From: Actinomadura macra NBRC 14102
GTDB taxonomy: Bacteria > Actinomycetota > Actinomycetes > Streptosporangiales > Streptosporangiaceae
Reading direction: 5' to 3'
NCBI RefSeq assembly: GCF_001552215.1
Contig: NZ_BCQT01000011.1
Span: forward strand, 1-64,000
Length of the DNA stretch: 64,000 bases
A program made the position numbers and the translations under genes. A model generated the notes under the pieces. It searched no databases, was not told where the DNA came from, and saw only the letters and a list, made by a program, of their open reading frames with translations. This document shows positions 10,001 to 17,070 of this stretch, piece after piece (position 1 is the first letter of the stretch; the number at the start of each line of letters is the position of its first letter).

Positions 10001-12779
10001 GGTGGAGCCGGGCGAGATCCGTACCGTGCTTGCCGGCCATGACGCGGTCCAGGACGTTGCGGTGACCACGTTCCGTCCCACTCCGGACAACACGCTCTTG
10101 GTGGCCTACTACGTCGCCGCCACCACCGTGGACGGGCTGACCGAGTACTGCTCGGAACGGCTGCCGGAGTACATGGTCCCGGCCGCCTTCGTCCGGCTGG
10201 AGGAGATCCCGCTCAACGCCAACGGCAAACTCGACCGCTCCGCGCTGCCCGACCCGGACCGGTCGGCGATGGCGGCCGGGCAGGCGTTCGTCGCGCCGCG
10301 CACCAAGACCGAGCGGATCCTCGCCGACATCTGGTCCCGGGTGCTGAACGTCGCGCAGGTCGGGGTGCACGACAAGTTCCTCGACCTCGGCGGGCACTCG
10401 ATCCTCATGATCCAGGTCCTGGCGGCCGCCCGCCGAGCAGGGCTCACCGTGTCGGTGTGGCGGATGTACCAGCACGAGACGCTGGAGGATCTGGCCGCTG
10501 CCATCGACCAGGACGCCCCCGCGCAAGAGCCCATGCCAGACCCCGCGCCAGAGGTGCCGCTCACCCCGCTCCAGCGGATGCTGCTGGGCCGGTCGCCGGC
10601 CCAGGGGAGCGAGCACACCCACGAGGCGCACATCGCCATGGGCCACGCGGTCGACCCGGAAATCCTCGACCGGGCCCTGCGCGCGGTGGTGGGACACCAC
10701 GACGCACTCCGGCTCCGCGTGAACGCCGAGGCGGGGACGGCGCGGGTGGCGCCCGTCGAGGAGGCCATGGGCCACGCCGCGCTGAGCGCCGAAGCCGACC
10801 GGGACCGGATCGTCCTGCGCGTCGATCCGGTGCTGGCCGACGAGACGTCCGTCGCGATCCTCGCGGCCGACCTGGAGAGCGCCGTCCGGGCGCTGTCCGC
10901 GGGGAAGGCGCCGGAGTTGCCCGCCGCGGAGTCCTTCGCGGAGTGGGCACGCCGGCTGGCCGGGCTCGCCGCGGACGAGGAGATCGAGGCCCAGGCCCAC
11001 CTGTGGCTCAACCGGGCGCCGGCCGCGCCGCTTCCGCTGGGCGACGCCCGGACCGACGAGCGCGGCACGGTCGAGGTCGAACTGCCGCCCGACCTCACCG
11101 CCGCGCTGCCGGGCGACGGCGCGACGCAGGTCCTGTTGGCCGCGCTCGGGCTCGTGCTCACCCGGTGGACGGGCGGCGACCGGGTGCTGATCGACCTGGA
11201 GGACGATGGCCGGTCCGGCATCGGCCGCGCCGTGGGCCTCTTCGGGCATCGCCACCCGGTACAGCTCTGGCTGCCGTCGAAACGCGAACCCGCCTCAGTG
11301 CTCAGGTCCGTCCGGGGCCAGCTCGACGCCATCCCGGACCGGGGCATCGGCTACGGACTCCTCCGCCTCGATCCCGATGACGACGTCGCCGCGGAGCTGG
11401 CCGGACTGCCCGAACCTCAGGTCGGTCTGCGCCACGTCACCGGCGCCGGCCGGCCGGTGCACGGCGCCCCGCCGTCCAAGGGGGCCCGCCCCCGTCCACT
11501 GGAGGTCGACGCGTGCGTCCGCGCCGGGCGACTGCGGGTCCGGTGGACCTACCCGGCCGGCGACCTGGACGAGGTCGCGGTCACCCGGCTCGCCGTGGAG
11601 CACCTGACCAGGGTCGCCGAACTCGTCGAACGCCCGGCGGCCACCGCCCCGGCCCCGCGCCGGCGCGCCACCACCGAGCCGATACCCGGTCTGCTGACCA
11701 CCATGAAGGACGAGCATGTGCCGGGCGTCAGCATCGCGGTCCTGCGCGACGGTGAACCTGCCGAACTGCACGCGCACGGCGTCCTGGCCATGGGCGGAAC
11801 GGACCCGGTCACCCCGGACACACTCTTCCAGGCCGGCTCCATCAGCAAGCACGTGACCGCCCTCGGGGCGCTGACCCTGGTCGAACAGGGCCGGCTCGAC
11901 CTCGACGAGGACGTCAACCGGTACCTGACGTCCTGGCAGGTTCCGGGCTCCGAGGACGGCGCACCGCCGCCCGTCATCACCGTGCGGCATCTACTGGGCA
12001 ACACCTCGGGGCTGAGCCTCGCCCCCAACAAGGGTTACCGGCGCGACGAACCCGTCCCGTCGTTGCTCGACCTGCTGTGCGGGCGGCCGCCGGTGACCAC
12101 GCCGCCGGTCCGCGCGGCGGGCACGCCCGGCGCCGTGTACCGCAAGGCCAACGTCAACTGGTCGGTGCTCCAGCAGGTGATGGAGGACGTCACCGGGCTG
12201 CCCTTCACGGAGCTGATGGACACGCTGGTACTCGGCCCGCTGGGAATGGACGCCAGCAGCTACCACCAGCGCTTCCCGGAGACCTCCGGCCGGTCCGTGG
12301 CGGTCGGGCACGCGCCCGACGGCTCGCCGATCGAGGGCGGCTGGCGGGTCCGGCTCGAAGTGGCGGCGGCCGGGCTGTGGACCACCGCCGAGGACCTGAC
12401 CAAGATCGCCCGGGAGATCCGCCGGGCGCACCGCGGCGAGGAGTCCGTCCTGATCGGGACGGAGCGGGCCCACCAGATGCTGGTGCCGCACCCGGGCGCC
12501 TTCTACGGTCTCGGCTCCATCGTCGACGACACCGGCGCGGACCTGGAGTTCGGCCACGGCGGCGAGCCGATCGGCTACTGGAACATGTCGATCAGCCGCG
12601 TCGGCGGCGGCACCGGCTTCGTCGCGCTCACCAACGGTGAGTCCGGCGGTGCCGTCGTGCGTCTGCTGGTGGCCACGCTCGGCCGCCGGGACGGAGACTT
12701 CGGACGGGGCCGGCTGGCCGACGAATGGCGGGCGGGACACACCGCCGCGGCCCCCGCGGATCCCGCGGACCCGGCCTGA
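1074..12779 (+). CDS. Trimodular NRPS with degenerate E-like domain and fused PBP/beta-lactamase-like C-terminus (3901 aa)
   Basis: Domain order: C1 (about 45-470; HH at 176-177, D181, but Ala where HHxxxDG has Gly), A1 (about 510-1010), PCP1 (Ser1049), C2 (about 1090-1530; CHxxxEG at 1257-1263), A2, PCP2 (Ser2077), C3 (CHxxxEG at 2279-2285), A3, PCP3 (Ser3109), an epimerase-like region (about 3155-3540) with DPVLADE at 3251-3257 where HHxxxDG is expected, then a serine-hydrolase domain with SISK (S3589, K3592), YRKAN (Y3689) and HGG (3828-3830). No alpha/beta thioesterase is present. Reading the ten pocket positions by eye gives DLPKIAEVGK for A1 and DLPKLAEVGK for A2 and A3, closest to known Asn codes. 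PBP-type thioesterases (SurE family) cyclise nonribosomal peptides, so the last domain is inferred to release and cyclise the product. It could instead be a hydrolase. Substrate calls are uncertain. Confidence 0.95.
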   Translation: MSTGEIVTSNPAELRAEMLRRRLQGRGQGGGRQAIAPADRSGRLPLSFGQQQMWFLNRLDPDGTEYLVPMVLRLRGQLDVAAFARAWNTVVGRHEVLRTRYAMAGDEPVQVIDPAADREVPLTDLASVPEDERWGRAFALAEREAATGFDLEHEWPARVRLVRLAGDDHLLVMAFHHIACDAWSTGLLADELSAAYRAFAAGLQPSLEPLPVQYADFAAWERDRMSGQTLERHLGYWRDRLAGLNPLEPPTDRPRSAVRDRAGALVTFDFPAGLAEGVRDMAARHGVTPFVVLLTGFQLLLARYTGTTDVAVGTAVSGRERPELQRLIGYGINSLVLRARWDGDPTFAELLAHGRTMTLDAFDHQDVPFARLVDELQPDRDLSRTPLFQVVFDLVEPRAALFDLPGIEVTAVEATARTARFDLTLQIEAGADGGMSGRLEYATALFDAETARRLTGHLVRLLENVVADPDARASTVDLLPAAERDGLLAAGAGPEPAVPPRPVHQVIAGWAARTPDAVAVTTRESETSFAELDARADLFARRLRSLGVGTETLVGVLLDRGPDMVACLLGIWRAGGAYVPLDPSYPADRLGYILGDTGARLVVTETRHESLLDGIHSGDRLLVDRGGLDDAVDEAPVLPATDPDTLAYVIYTSGSTGRPKGVLVPHRGLAGYLDWTIGAYASAGSGGAPLFSSIAFDLGVPDLYTPLMVGQPVHLLPQEFEITELGELLTERAPYSFVKVTPGHLALLTEQLDAERLAGLAGLAIAAGDAFTARLADRWRELAGPDGTRLAAEYGPTEITVGNSGLEVTGGTRAELVSIGHPIPATTMYVLDALMQPVPAGVVGEIYIGGAGVTRGYVNRPDLTAERYVPDPFGPPGARLYRTGDLGRATAAGDVEFAGRVDDQVKIRGYRIEPGEIRSVLARHPGLRDAVVVADDDGAEGGARLVAYCVPAVGDLPSHADLDAYCGAALPDYMVPAAYVPIGAIPLTANGKVDRAALPAPDRAALGSGREFVAPRTPAEERVAAIWAGALGVDGVGVHDGFFDLGGDSIRAVALAGAMKEAGFAVTVRDIFDHRTVAALCEALDLSGDATESTGPVAGVAPFEQISDADRAVLPDGVVDAYPLSRVQLGMIVEMLSGDGTNKYHNVTSFRIRDDAPFDMDAFRRAVALVVERHEVLRTSFDLESYSEPLQLVHAGAQMPLGMADLRGRDEEEQRRALHDYTARNRAELFDLGAPPLLRLFAYVCDNDVWWLSTTECHPILEGWSHHTLLMELMDAYRRLRDGAEPEPLVHPPVRYADFIAAEQEALRSDEDRAYWSGIVRDHAKFVWPQGWGEGPDADREGYVVPVMFYDLVDDLRALASQTQVSLKSVLLSAHLKVLSTLTAEESFFTGLVCNARPEVTGADRVYGMYLNTLPLAHERGARTWRDLLRQVFAREVELWPHRRFPMPEIQRMSGGDRLVETSFSYQDFHQVDTELIDYLASIDESPTEFAFAVSARVGYLILSCNTPNLTRENADRLASMYRAVLESMAADPEGDAQAVYLPEGERELVVSGWNRTSAVVPSVSVRELFEQQVCRSPAAEAVVWAGGALSFAELDARANRFARHLQAQGVGPESAVGVQLDRGPDLVAVLLGVWKAGAAYVPIDPSYPVDRVASMLSDAGAGLSVTSVDWEALLGLDDGPLDVAVDPESLAYVIFTSGSTGRPKGVQVTHRGLVNHVRWAADELASRGTGGGALFSSVAFDLPVPNLWAPLICGQPVRIFPQDLDLADLGAALVEAGPFSFIKLTPGQLDVVVERLVNVGGLADVLLVAGEPFTRRTLERVRGLGFTGPVVNEYGPTEATVGTCTFPVPQDAGWDVVPIGRPLPNMTMYVLDAGMRPVPVGVVGELYVGGVGVARGYAGRPELTADRFVPDPFAGQGARLYRTGDLVRRAADGNVEFVGRVDDQVKIRGYRVEPGEVRTVLVGHEAVRDAAVVADGERLVGYYVAEQDVPGLSEFCGQRLPEYMVPAVFVRLEQIPLNANGKLDRSALPDFDGTETDRFTVPRTVTEAQIAEVWAQVLGLERVGVHDGFFDIGGHSIRAVALVGALRAAGFDVAVRDVFEYRTVAALSEFLTGRPARPEVERAVAPFEQISAADRAALPDGVVDAYPMSQVQLGMLVEMLADNGLHAYHNVSSFRIRDDAPLSEASFRRAVAVMAERHEMLRTSFDLDTFSTPMQLVHASTEIGVSAHDLRGLDTQAELREFVAAERARLFELDESSLLRMAVHQESDEAWWLTVTVCHAITEGWSHRSMLMELLDVYRRIRDGAEPEPAEPPSVRYADFIAAERRSIASDEDRGYWRGILDRHARLTLPEAWAGDTGAPREKYRAGVPLRELETGLRGLAARSRTSLKTVLLAAHLKVLSMVTGEESFITGLVCSARPEALGADRVYGMYLNTLPFAHERGARTWRELVERTFAREVEVWPRRRFPMPEIQRLAGGKRLVDVRFSYQDFHQVDTEVVDVESSQGEGATEFALAVAAVSGYLVLTTDTHALSRENADRLVAMYRAVLESMAADPEGDAQAVYLPEGERELVVSGWNRTSAVVPSVSVRELFEQQVCRSPAVEAVVWAGGALSFAELDARANRFARHLQAQGVGPESAVGVQLDRGPDLVAVLLGVWKAGAAYVPIDPSYPVDRVASMLSDAGAGLSVTSVDWEALLGLDDGPLDVAVDPESLAYVIFTSGSTGRPKGVQVTHRGLVNHVRWAADELASRGTGGGALFSSVAFDLPVPNLWAPLICGQPVRIFPQDLDLADLGPALAEAGPFSFIKLTPGHLRVLAQQLNTEQAGRLADVVLVAGEAFAGEAAGDAAEILGPGRLINEYGPTEATVGTCTFPINGRGEWDVVPIGSPLPNMTMYVLDAGMRPVPVGVVGELYVGGVGVARGYAGRPELTADRFVPDPFAEPGARLYRTGDLVRRAADGNVEFIGRVDDQVKIRGYRVEPGEIRTVLAGHDAVQDVAVTTFRPTPDNTLLVAYYVAATTVDGLTEYCSERLPEYMVPAAFVRLEEIPLNANGKLDRSALPDPDRSAMAAGQAFVAPRTKTERILADIWSRVLNVAQVGVHDKFLDLGGHSILMIQVLAAARRAGLTVSVWRMYQHETLEDLAAAIDQDAPAQEPMPDPAPEVPLTPLQRMLLGRSPAQGSEHTHEAHIAMGHAVDPEILDRALRAVVGHHDALRLRVNAEAGTARVAPVEEAMGHAALSAEADRDRIVLRVDPVLADETSVAILAADLESAVRALSAGKAPELPAAESFAEWARRLAGLAADEEIEAQAHLWLNRAPAAPLPLGDARTDERGTVEVELPPDLTAALPGDGATQVLLAALGLVLTRWTGGDRVLIDLEDDGRSGIGRAVGLFGHRHPVQLWLPSKREPASVLRSVRGQLDAIPDRGIGYGLLRLDPDDDVAAELAGLPEPQVGLRHVTGAGRPVHGAPPSKGARPRPLEVDACVRAGRLRVRWTYPAGDLDEVAVTRLAVEHLTRVAELVERPAATAPAPRRRATTEPIPGLLTTMKDEHVPGVSIAVLRDGEPAELHAHGVLAMGGTDPVTPDTLFQAGSISKHVTALGALTLVEQGRLDLDEDVNRYLTSWQVPGSEDGAPPPVITVRHLLGNTSGLSLAPNKGYRRDEPVPSLLDLLCGRPPVTTPPVRAAGTPGAVYRKANVNWSVLQQVMEDVTGLPFTELMDTLVLGPLGMDASSYHQRFPETSGRSVAVGHAPDGSPIEGGWRVRLEVAAAGLWTTAEDLTKIAREIRRAHRGEESVLIGTERAHQMLVPHPGAFYGLGSIVDDTGADLEFGHGGEPIGYWNMSISRVGGGTGFVALTNGESGGAVVRLLVATLGRRDGDFGRGRLADEWRAGHTAAAPADPADPA
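5634..6386 (+). repeat. NRPS repeat B, copy 1 (mate 8700-9452)
   Basis: About 750 bases nearly identical to the mate at offset 3066; only isolated substitutions are seen (for example a C/T at 5700 and an Ala/Val codon change). It spans the end of C2, the linker and the N-terminal half of A2. It has the same TTG/GAT/GTG-rich codon style as repeat A, with which it is contiguous (6387-6410 lies between). Confidence 0.9.
6411..7162 (+). repeat. A-domain repeat A, copy 2 (mate 1-752)
   Basis: Covers the substrate-pocket half of A2 and the A-domain C-terminal subdomain. Near-identical to the A domain of the preceding gene at the left edge of the window. Confidence 0.9.
8700..9452 (+). repeat. NRPS repeat B, copy 2 (mate 5634-6386)
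   Basis: Covers the end of C3 and the N-terminal half of A3. Identity to copy 1 stops sharply inside A3 at about 9452. The pocket-bearing stretch that follows (about 9453-9720) is clearly different DNA, and similarity returns patchily near 9750. Confidence 0.9.
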
Positions 12780-12807
12780 CCGGCGACGAGCAGAGGAGAC
12801 AACAGCC

Positions 12808-13767
12808 GTGCGACACCTCATCTCGATCAACGACCTGACCGATGCCGACCTGCGCTCGATCGTCTCGCGCGGAACCCGGTTCGCCGCCCGCGAGCACACC
12901 CCTGACCGCACCCTGGCGGACCAGGTGGTGGGGATCTACTTCCGCAAGACCTCGACCCGGACCCGCACCGCGTTCTCCAGCGGCGCGCTGCGCCTCGGCG
13001 CGCAGATCGTCACGTTCGGGCCGAACGACCTGCAGACCAACACCGGCGAGACGGTGCAGGACACCGGCCGGGTCTTCGCCCGGATGCTCGACATGCTGGT
13101 CGCCCGGACTTCCGGGGATCCGGCGGAGATGCGGGCCTGGGCACACGGGCAGGACCGGATGGCCGTCGTCAACGCGATGAGCGCCGACGAGCACCCGACC
13201 CAGGCACTCGCCGACCTGGTGACGCTGTCGCGCCGGTTCGGCCGGGTCGAGGGGCTGAGAGTGCTCTACGTGGGGGAGGGCAACAACACCGCGGCGTCGC
13301 TGGCGCTGGCGCTCAGCCGCTTCGAGGGCACCCGGCTGGAGCTGCGCACCCCGCCCGGCTACGGCCTGGCCGACGCGATCCGGGAGCGCGCCGTCCGGCA
13401 GGCCGCGAGCGCCGGCGCGACGGTCGCCGAGCACCACCACATGGACGATCTGCCCGGCGACTTCGACGCCGTCTACACCACCAGGTGGGAGACGACGGGG
13501 ACGACCAAGCCTGACCCGGACTGGCGGACGCTCTTCGCCGCCTTCCGCGTCACCGCCGCGCTGTGGGAGGGCAGCCCCAAGGCCGTCTTCATGCACGACC
13601 TGCCCGCGCACCGGGGCGACGAGGTCACCGCCGAGGTCCTGGACGGGCCGATGAGCATCGCCTTCGACCAGGCCGAGAACAAGATGCACAGCGCGATGGC
13701 GGCGCTGGAGTGGTGCCGGCACGGTGTGATCGGCGCCGGCTCCGCAGGCGGTTCGTCCGGGCGATGA
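12808..13767 (+). CDS. Ornithine-carbamoyltransferase-like enzyme, altered substrate motif (319 aa)
   Basis: Aspartate/ornithine carbamoyltransferase fold. The carbamoyl-phosphate loop FRKTSTRTRTAF and the HPTQALADL motif are intact, so carbamoyl transfer from carbamoyl phosphate is expected. The ornithine-site motif, normally HCLP, reads HDLPAHRG: the Cys is Asp. GTG 12808 is chosen because AGAGGAG lies 9 bases upstream and the carbamoyltransferase N-terminus starts there. It follows the NRPS by 28 bases and overlaps the exporter by ATGA, so it is in the biosynthetic operon. Viomycin/capreomycin clusters carry such a homologue (VioL type), proposed to carbamoylate diaminopropionate to beta-ureidoalanine. 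By analogy this one may make a ureido or citrulline-type building block, rather than serve arginine synthesis. The substrate is inference. Confidence 0.88.
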   Translation: MRHLISINDLTDADLRSIVSRGTRFAAREHTPDRTLADQVVGIYFRKTSTRTRTAFSSGALRLGAQIVTFGPNDLQTNTGETVQDTGRVFARMLDMLVARTSGDPAEMRAWAHGQDRMAVVNAMSADEHPTQALADLVTLSRRFGRVEGLRVLYVGEGNNTAASLALALSRFEGTRLELRTPPGYGLADAIRERAVRQAASAGATVAEHHHMDDLPGDFDAVYTTRWETTGTTKPDPDWRTLFAAFRVTAALWEGSPKAVFMHDLPAHRGDEVTAEVLDGPMSIAFDQAENKMHSAMAALEWCRHGVIGAGSAGGSSGR

Positions 13768-15248
13768 GCACCGTGCGGCGGCTCCCGGTGATCGCCGGCC
13801 CACCGGACGGATCGCACCCGCCGGACGTCCCGCCGCCCCCGCTCCGCCGCAATCGCGACTTCCTGCTGCTGTGGAGCGGGGCGGCGGCCTCGCTGCTCGG
13901 CACCCGGGTCAGCGCGATCACCTATCCGCTGCTGGTGGTGTTCCTGACCGGTTCGGGGACGGCGGCGGGGCTGGTCGGCTTCGCCGCGCTCCTGCCCAAC
14001 CTCATCGTCCAGCTGCCGGCCGGCGCCCTGGTGGATCGCTGGAACCGCAAATGGCTGATGACCGCCTGCAACGGCGGCGCCGCGCTCGCGCTGGGGAGCG
14101 TGGCGCTCGCGCTGGCGTTCGGCCGGCTGTGGCTACCGCACCTGGTCGTCGCGGCCTTCGTCGAGTCGTCGCTGACCATCTTCTACAAGCAGGCCGAACG
14201 CGGTGCGGTGCGCAACCTCGTCCCCCCGTCCCAGCTCTCGACGGCGCTGGCGCAGAACGAGGCGCGCGGCCGGGCCGCCGGGCTGCTGGGACAGCCACTC
14301 GGAACCACGATCTACGGGCTCGCGCACTGGTGGCCGACGACCTTCACCGCCCTCAGCCACCTGTTCGGGCTGTGTGGGCTGCTGTTCATCAGGAAGGACC
14401 TCCAGCGCCCGGCCCAGCGGCGTCCCAAGGGGATCCTCGGACCGATCCGGCAGGGGCTCGCCTGGGTGTGGCACCAGCGGTTCCTGCGCACCGTGATGGT
14501 GGTCATCGCCGGCAGCAACCTGCTCTTCCAGGGCATCAGCCTCGCCCTCGCGTACCTGGTCGAGCACGACAAGGACCTGACCAAGACCGCCTTCGCGGTG
14601 ATCCTGGTCGCTCGTGGCGTCGGCGGCGTGCTGGGCGCCGCCACCGGGCCGCTGTGGATGCGGATGCTGACCATGCGGTCCATCGTCATCTGGGGGAACA
14701 TCACGTGGGCGGTGCTGCTGCCGCTGATCGCGGTGGTGCGCGACCCGGTGGCGCTCGGCGCGATCTTCATCGTGATCTCGGTCATCGCCGGCACGTTCAA
14801 CGTGGTCGGCGGGGTCTATCTCGTCCGCACCACCCCGGACCGCATGCAGGGCCGCGCCGGCAGCGTCATGGACCTGCTCGGCTCCGGGCTCAGCGCCCTC
14901 GGCCCCCTGGTGACCGGGGTCGCGCTCGACACCTGGGGGGCGCGCCCGACGGTGCTCGGGCTGGGGGCGGCCATGGTCTGCCTTGCGCTCGCCACCGCGA
15001 TCAGCCCGGCGATCCGGTCCGTGCCGCACAAGGTGGGCGACATCCCGCTCGTCGAGGACGAGGACGAGGTCGACGCGGCACCGTCCGACCCGCCCGCGGG
15101 AGACGGGGACCGGGGCGGCCGTCACCGGGGCGATGCCGAAGGGGCGTCGCCGCCCGTCGCACCGGCCGGTGGCGGCCGCGGTGGCGGCCGCCACCGCAAG
15201 CGCGCCGGTCGGCGTCCCCGCTGGCGGCGGCTCAGCAGGAGGCGGTGA
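13764..15248 (+). CDS. MFS exporter (494 aa)
   Basis: Major facilitator superfamily protein of the macrolide-efflux/MFS_3 type. It starts with a cytoplasmic lead (RRNRDFLLLWSGAAASLLGTRVS), then about 12 hydrophobic segments, a central loop near residue 210, and a long Arg/Gly/His-rich cytoplasmic tail from about residue 430. ATG 13764 overlaps the upstream stop (ATGA), which decides the start. Its position in the NRPS operon suggests export of, or self-protection against, the peptide. The last 17 bases overlap the convergent SARP gene. Confidence 0.85.
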   Translation: MSTVRRLPVIAGPPDGSHPPDVPPPPLRRNRDFLLLWSGAAASLLGTRVSAITYPLLVVFLTGSGTAAGLVGFAALLPNLIVQLPAGALVDRWNRKWLMTACNGGAALALGSVALALAFGRLWLPHLVVAAFVESSLTIFYKQAERGAVRNLVPPSQLSTALAQNEARGRAAGLLGQPLGTTIYGLAHWWPTTFTALSHLFGLCGLLFIRKDLQRPAQRRPKGILGPIRQGLAWVWHQRFLRTVMVVIAGSNLLFQGISLALAYLVEHDKDLTKTAFAVILVARGVGGVLGAATGPLWMRMLTMRSIVIWGNITWAVLLPLIAVVRDPVALGAIFIVISVIAGTFNVVGGVYLVRTTPDRMQGRAGSVMDLLGSGLSALGPLVTGVALDTWGARPTVLGLGAAMVCLALATAISPAIRSVPHKVGDIPLVEDEDEVDAAPSDPPAGDGDRGGRHRGDAEGASPPVAPAGGGRGGGRHRKRAGRRPRWRRLSRRR

Positions 15249-17070
15249 GTGACTCCCCGTCGGCGTCGATGATGCCGTCGAGGGTGCGGCCGGTGGCCTT
15301 CTCGCGGGCGAACAGCCGGAACAGCTCGTGGAACCGGTAGCGGAAGGATCCCGTCTTCGCGCAGGTGGTCACCTGGAGCATGCGCGCGTCGAGGAGCGTT
15401 TCCAGGATCTCTTCGCTCGCGGTCTCGGAGAGCGAGAGCGCCCGCGAGGCCGTCGGCGCGGTGAAGTCCGGAACGTCGAGCAGGCCCAGCAGCGCGAAGG
15501 TGTCGCGTGCGTGCTGGTCGAGCTCCCGGTATCCGCTCTCGATCCGGGTCCGGACGTCGAGGGAGCCGTAGCGCAGTTCGTCGAGCCGGGAGGAGGACCA
15601 TTCCAGCCGCCGGACCATGGCCTCCAGCGGCCAGTGGGGCTTGGTGCAGAGCCGTGTGCCGACGACGCGCAGCGCCAGCGGCAGCCCGCCGCACAGGGCG
15701 GCGATCCGCTGCGCGGCCGCCGGCTCCGCGGCGAGTCGCTCGTCACCCACGATCCTTGTCAGTAAGGCCAGGGAGCCCTCGTGATCAAGGCTCTCCAGCC
15801 GGACGGAGTGGGCGCCGACGCGGGATGCCACGTCCCGGCGGGCGGTGAACAGGGTCCGGCAGTCCTGACCGCTGGGCAGCAGCGGGCGCAGCCGCCGCTC
15901 GCTCTCCGCGTGGTCGAGCACGACGAGCACGCGGCGGTCGGCGGTCAAGGTGCGGTACAGCCGGACGCGCTCGCCGAACTCGGCGGGGATTTCCCGGTCG
16001 GTCATCCCGAGCGCGCGCAGGAACGACAGCACCACGGTCTCCGGGGTGAGCGGAGTGCCGTCGGCCGGTGCCAGGTCGGCGTACAGCTGACCGTCCGGGA
16101 AGTGGTCCTTGGCGGCGTGGGCGGCCCGCAGCGCGAGCGCGCTCTTGCCGACGCCCGGCATCCCGGAGATCTCGATCGCGGCCGGGGCCGCGGCGTGGCG
16201 TGCGGTCAGCGCCGTGACGACCTCGGACAGCTCGGTGCCGCGGCCGGCGAAGTCGATGACGTTGGGGGGCAGCAGCCGGGGCCGCAGCGTGTGCCGTTCC
16301 ACGCCGTGCACCGGTTCGGCCCCCCGGACGCGGTCGAGTTCGGGGGCGTTGGCCAGGATGGCCAGGTAGGTGTCGGTCAGCGGCGCACCCGGATCGACAC
16401 CGAGCTCCTCGGCCAGCAGCCGCCGGCCCGCGTCGAAGACCGTGAGCGCGTCGGCCTGCCGGCCGGCCCGGTACAGCGCGATCATGAGCTGCGCGCGCAG
16501 CCGCTCGCGCAGTGGATGCTCGGCGACCAGGCCGGTGAGCTCGGGAATCACCTGGAGCTGCTCCCCGAGCGCCAGCTGTGCCTCCATACGCTCCTCGATG
16601 GCGGTCATCCGAGCCTCCTCCAGCCGCGGCAGTTCAGCCTCGGCGAGGAATTCACTGACGTTGGAGAGGGCTGGGCCGCGCCAGAGAGAAAGTGCCTGCC
16701 GGAAGTGTTCGCTGGCGCTGCGGAATTGCCGGTTCTTCAGATCCAGCTGCCCGGCGCGGGCCAGTCGCTGGAACATTTCATGATCAAGTACGGCGCGCCC
16801 GATGCTCATCATGTAGCCCGGGGGTTTGCGCGCGATGCTGACCTCGTCACCCAGGTACTTGCGCAGCCGGGAGACATATGTGTAGATCTGCGAGCTCGCT
16901 GTGGCGGGTGGGTTCTCGCCCCACAGCAGCCTGCTGAGCCGGTCGTCCGGCAGGATGTGGTCACGCGACAGCAGTAGCGCGGCGAGAACTGTTTTCTGCT
17001 TGGCCCCGTCCAATGAAATGGGTACGCCGTTCAGGCGAGCCTCGATTGACCCTAGAATCAAGATTTCCAT
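15232..17070 (-). CDS. AfsR/SARP-family transcriptional activator with NB-ARC domain (612 aa)
   Basis: N-terminal OmpR-like winged helix (MEILILGSIEARLNG, then LSRLLWGENPP and YVSRLRKYLG), a bacterial transcriptional activation domain (about 95-245, LDHEMFQRL to YLAILA), then an NB-ARC ATPase with P-loop GMPGVGKSALAL near residue 305 and a Walker-B-like VLVVLDHAE. The C-terminal TPR half of long AfsR proteins is absent; the protein ends after a winged-helix-like segment. ATG 17070 is preferred over an upstream in-frame start at 17202 because the SARP fold begins here. SARPs bind 11-bp-phased direct repeats and usually activate the cluster in which they lie, so it is the likely pathway activator. 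Confidence 0.92.
   Translation of the reverse strand: MEILILGSIEARLNGVPISLDGAKQKTVLAALLLSRDHILPDDRLSRLLWGENPPATASSQIYTYVSRLRKYLGDEVSIARKPPGYMMSIGRAVLDHEMFQRLARAGQLDLKNRQFRSASEHFRQALSLWRGPALSNVSEFLAEAELPRLEEARMTAIEERMEAQLALGEQLQVIPELTGLVAEHPLRERLRAQLMIALYRAGRQADALTVFDAGRRLLAEELGVDPGAPLTDTYLAILANAPELDRVRGAEPVHGVERHTLRPRLLPPNVIDFAGRGTELSEVVTALTARHAAAPAAIEISGMPGVGKSALALRAAHAAKDHFPDGQLYADLAPADGTPLTPETVVLSFLRALGMTDREIPAEFGERVRLYRTLTADRRVLVVLDHAESERRLRPLLPSGQDCRTLFTARRDVASRVGAHSVRLESLDHEGSLALLTRIVGDERLAAEPAAAQRIAALCGGLPLALRVVGTRLCTKPHWPLEAMVRRLEWSSSRLDELRYGSLDVRTRIESGYRELDQHARDTFALLGLLDVPDFTAPTASRALSLSETASEEILETLLDARMLQVTTCAKTGSFRYRFHELFRLFAREKATGRTLDGIIDADGESLTASC

Noticed and set aside
7332..11255. 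Very long open frame on the minus strand (about 1300 codons), and others such as 2043-5042
   Set aside because: They are antisense to a clear NRPS. Their products are low-complexity (His/Arg/Gln-rich) with no domain, as expected from high-GC third-position bias.
11680..12779. Reading the C-terminal serine-hydrolase domain as a beta-lactam resistance gene
   Set aside because: It is in frame and continuous with the NRPS with no ribosome site or start of its own. A release or cyclisation role fits better.
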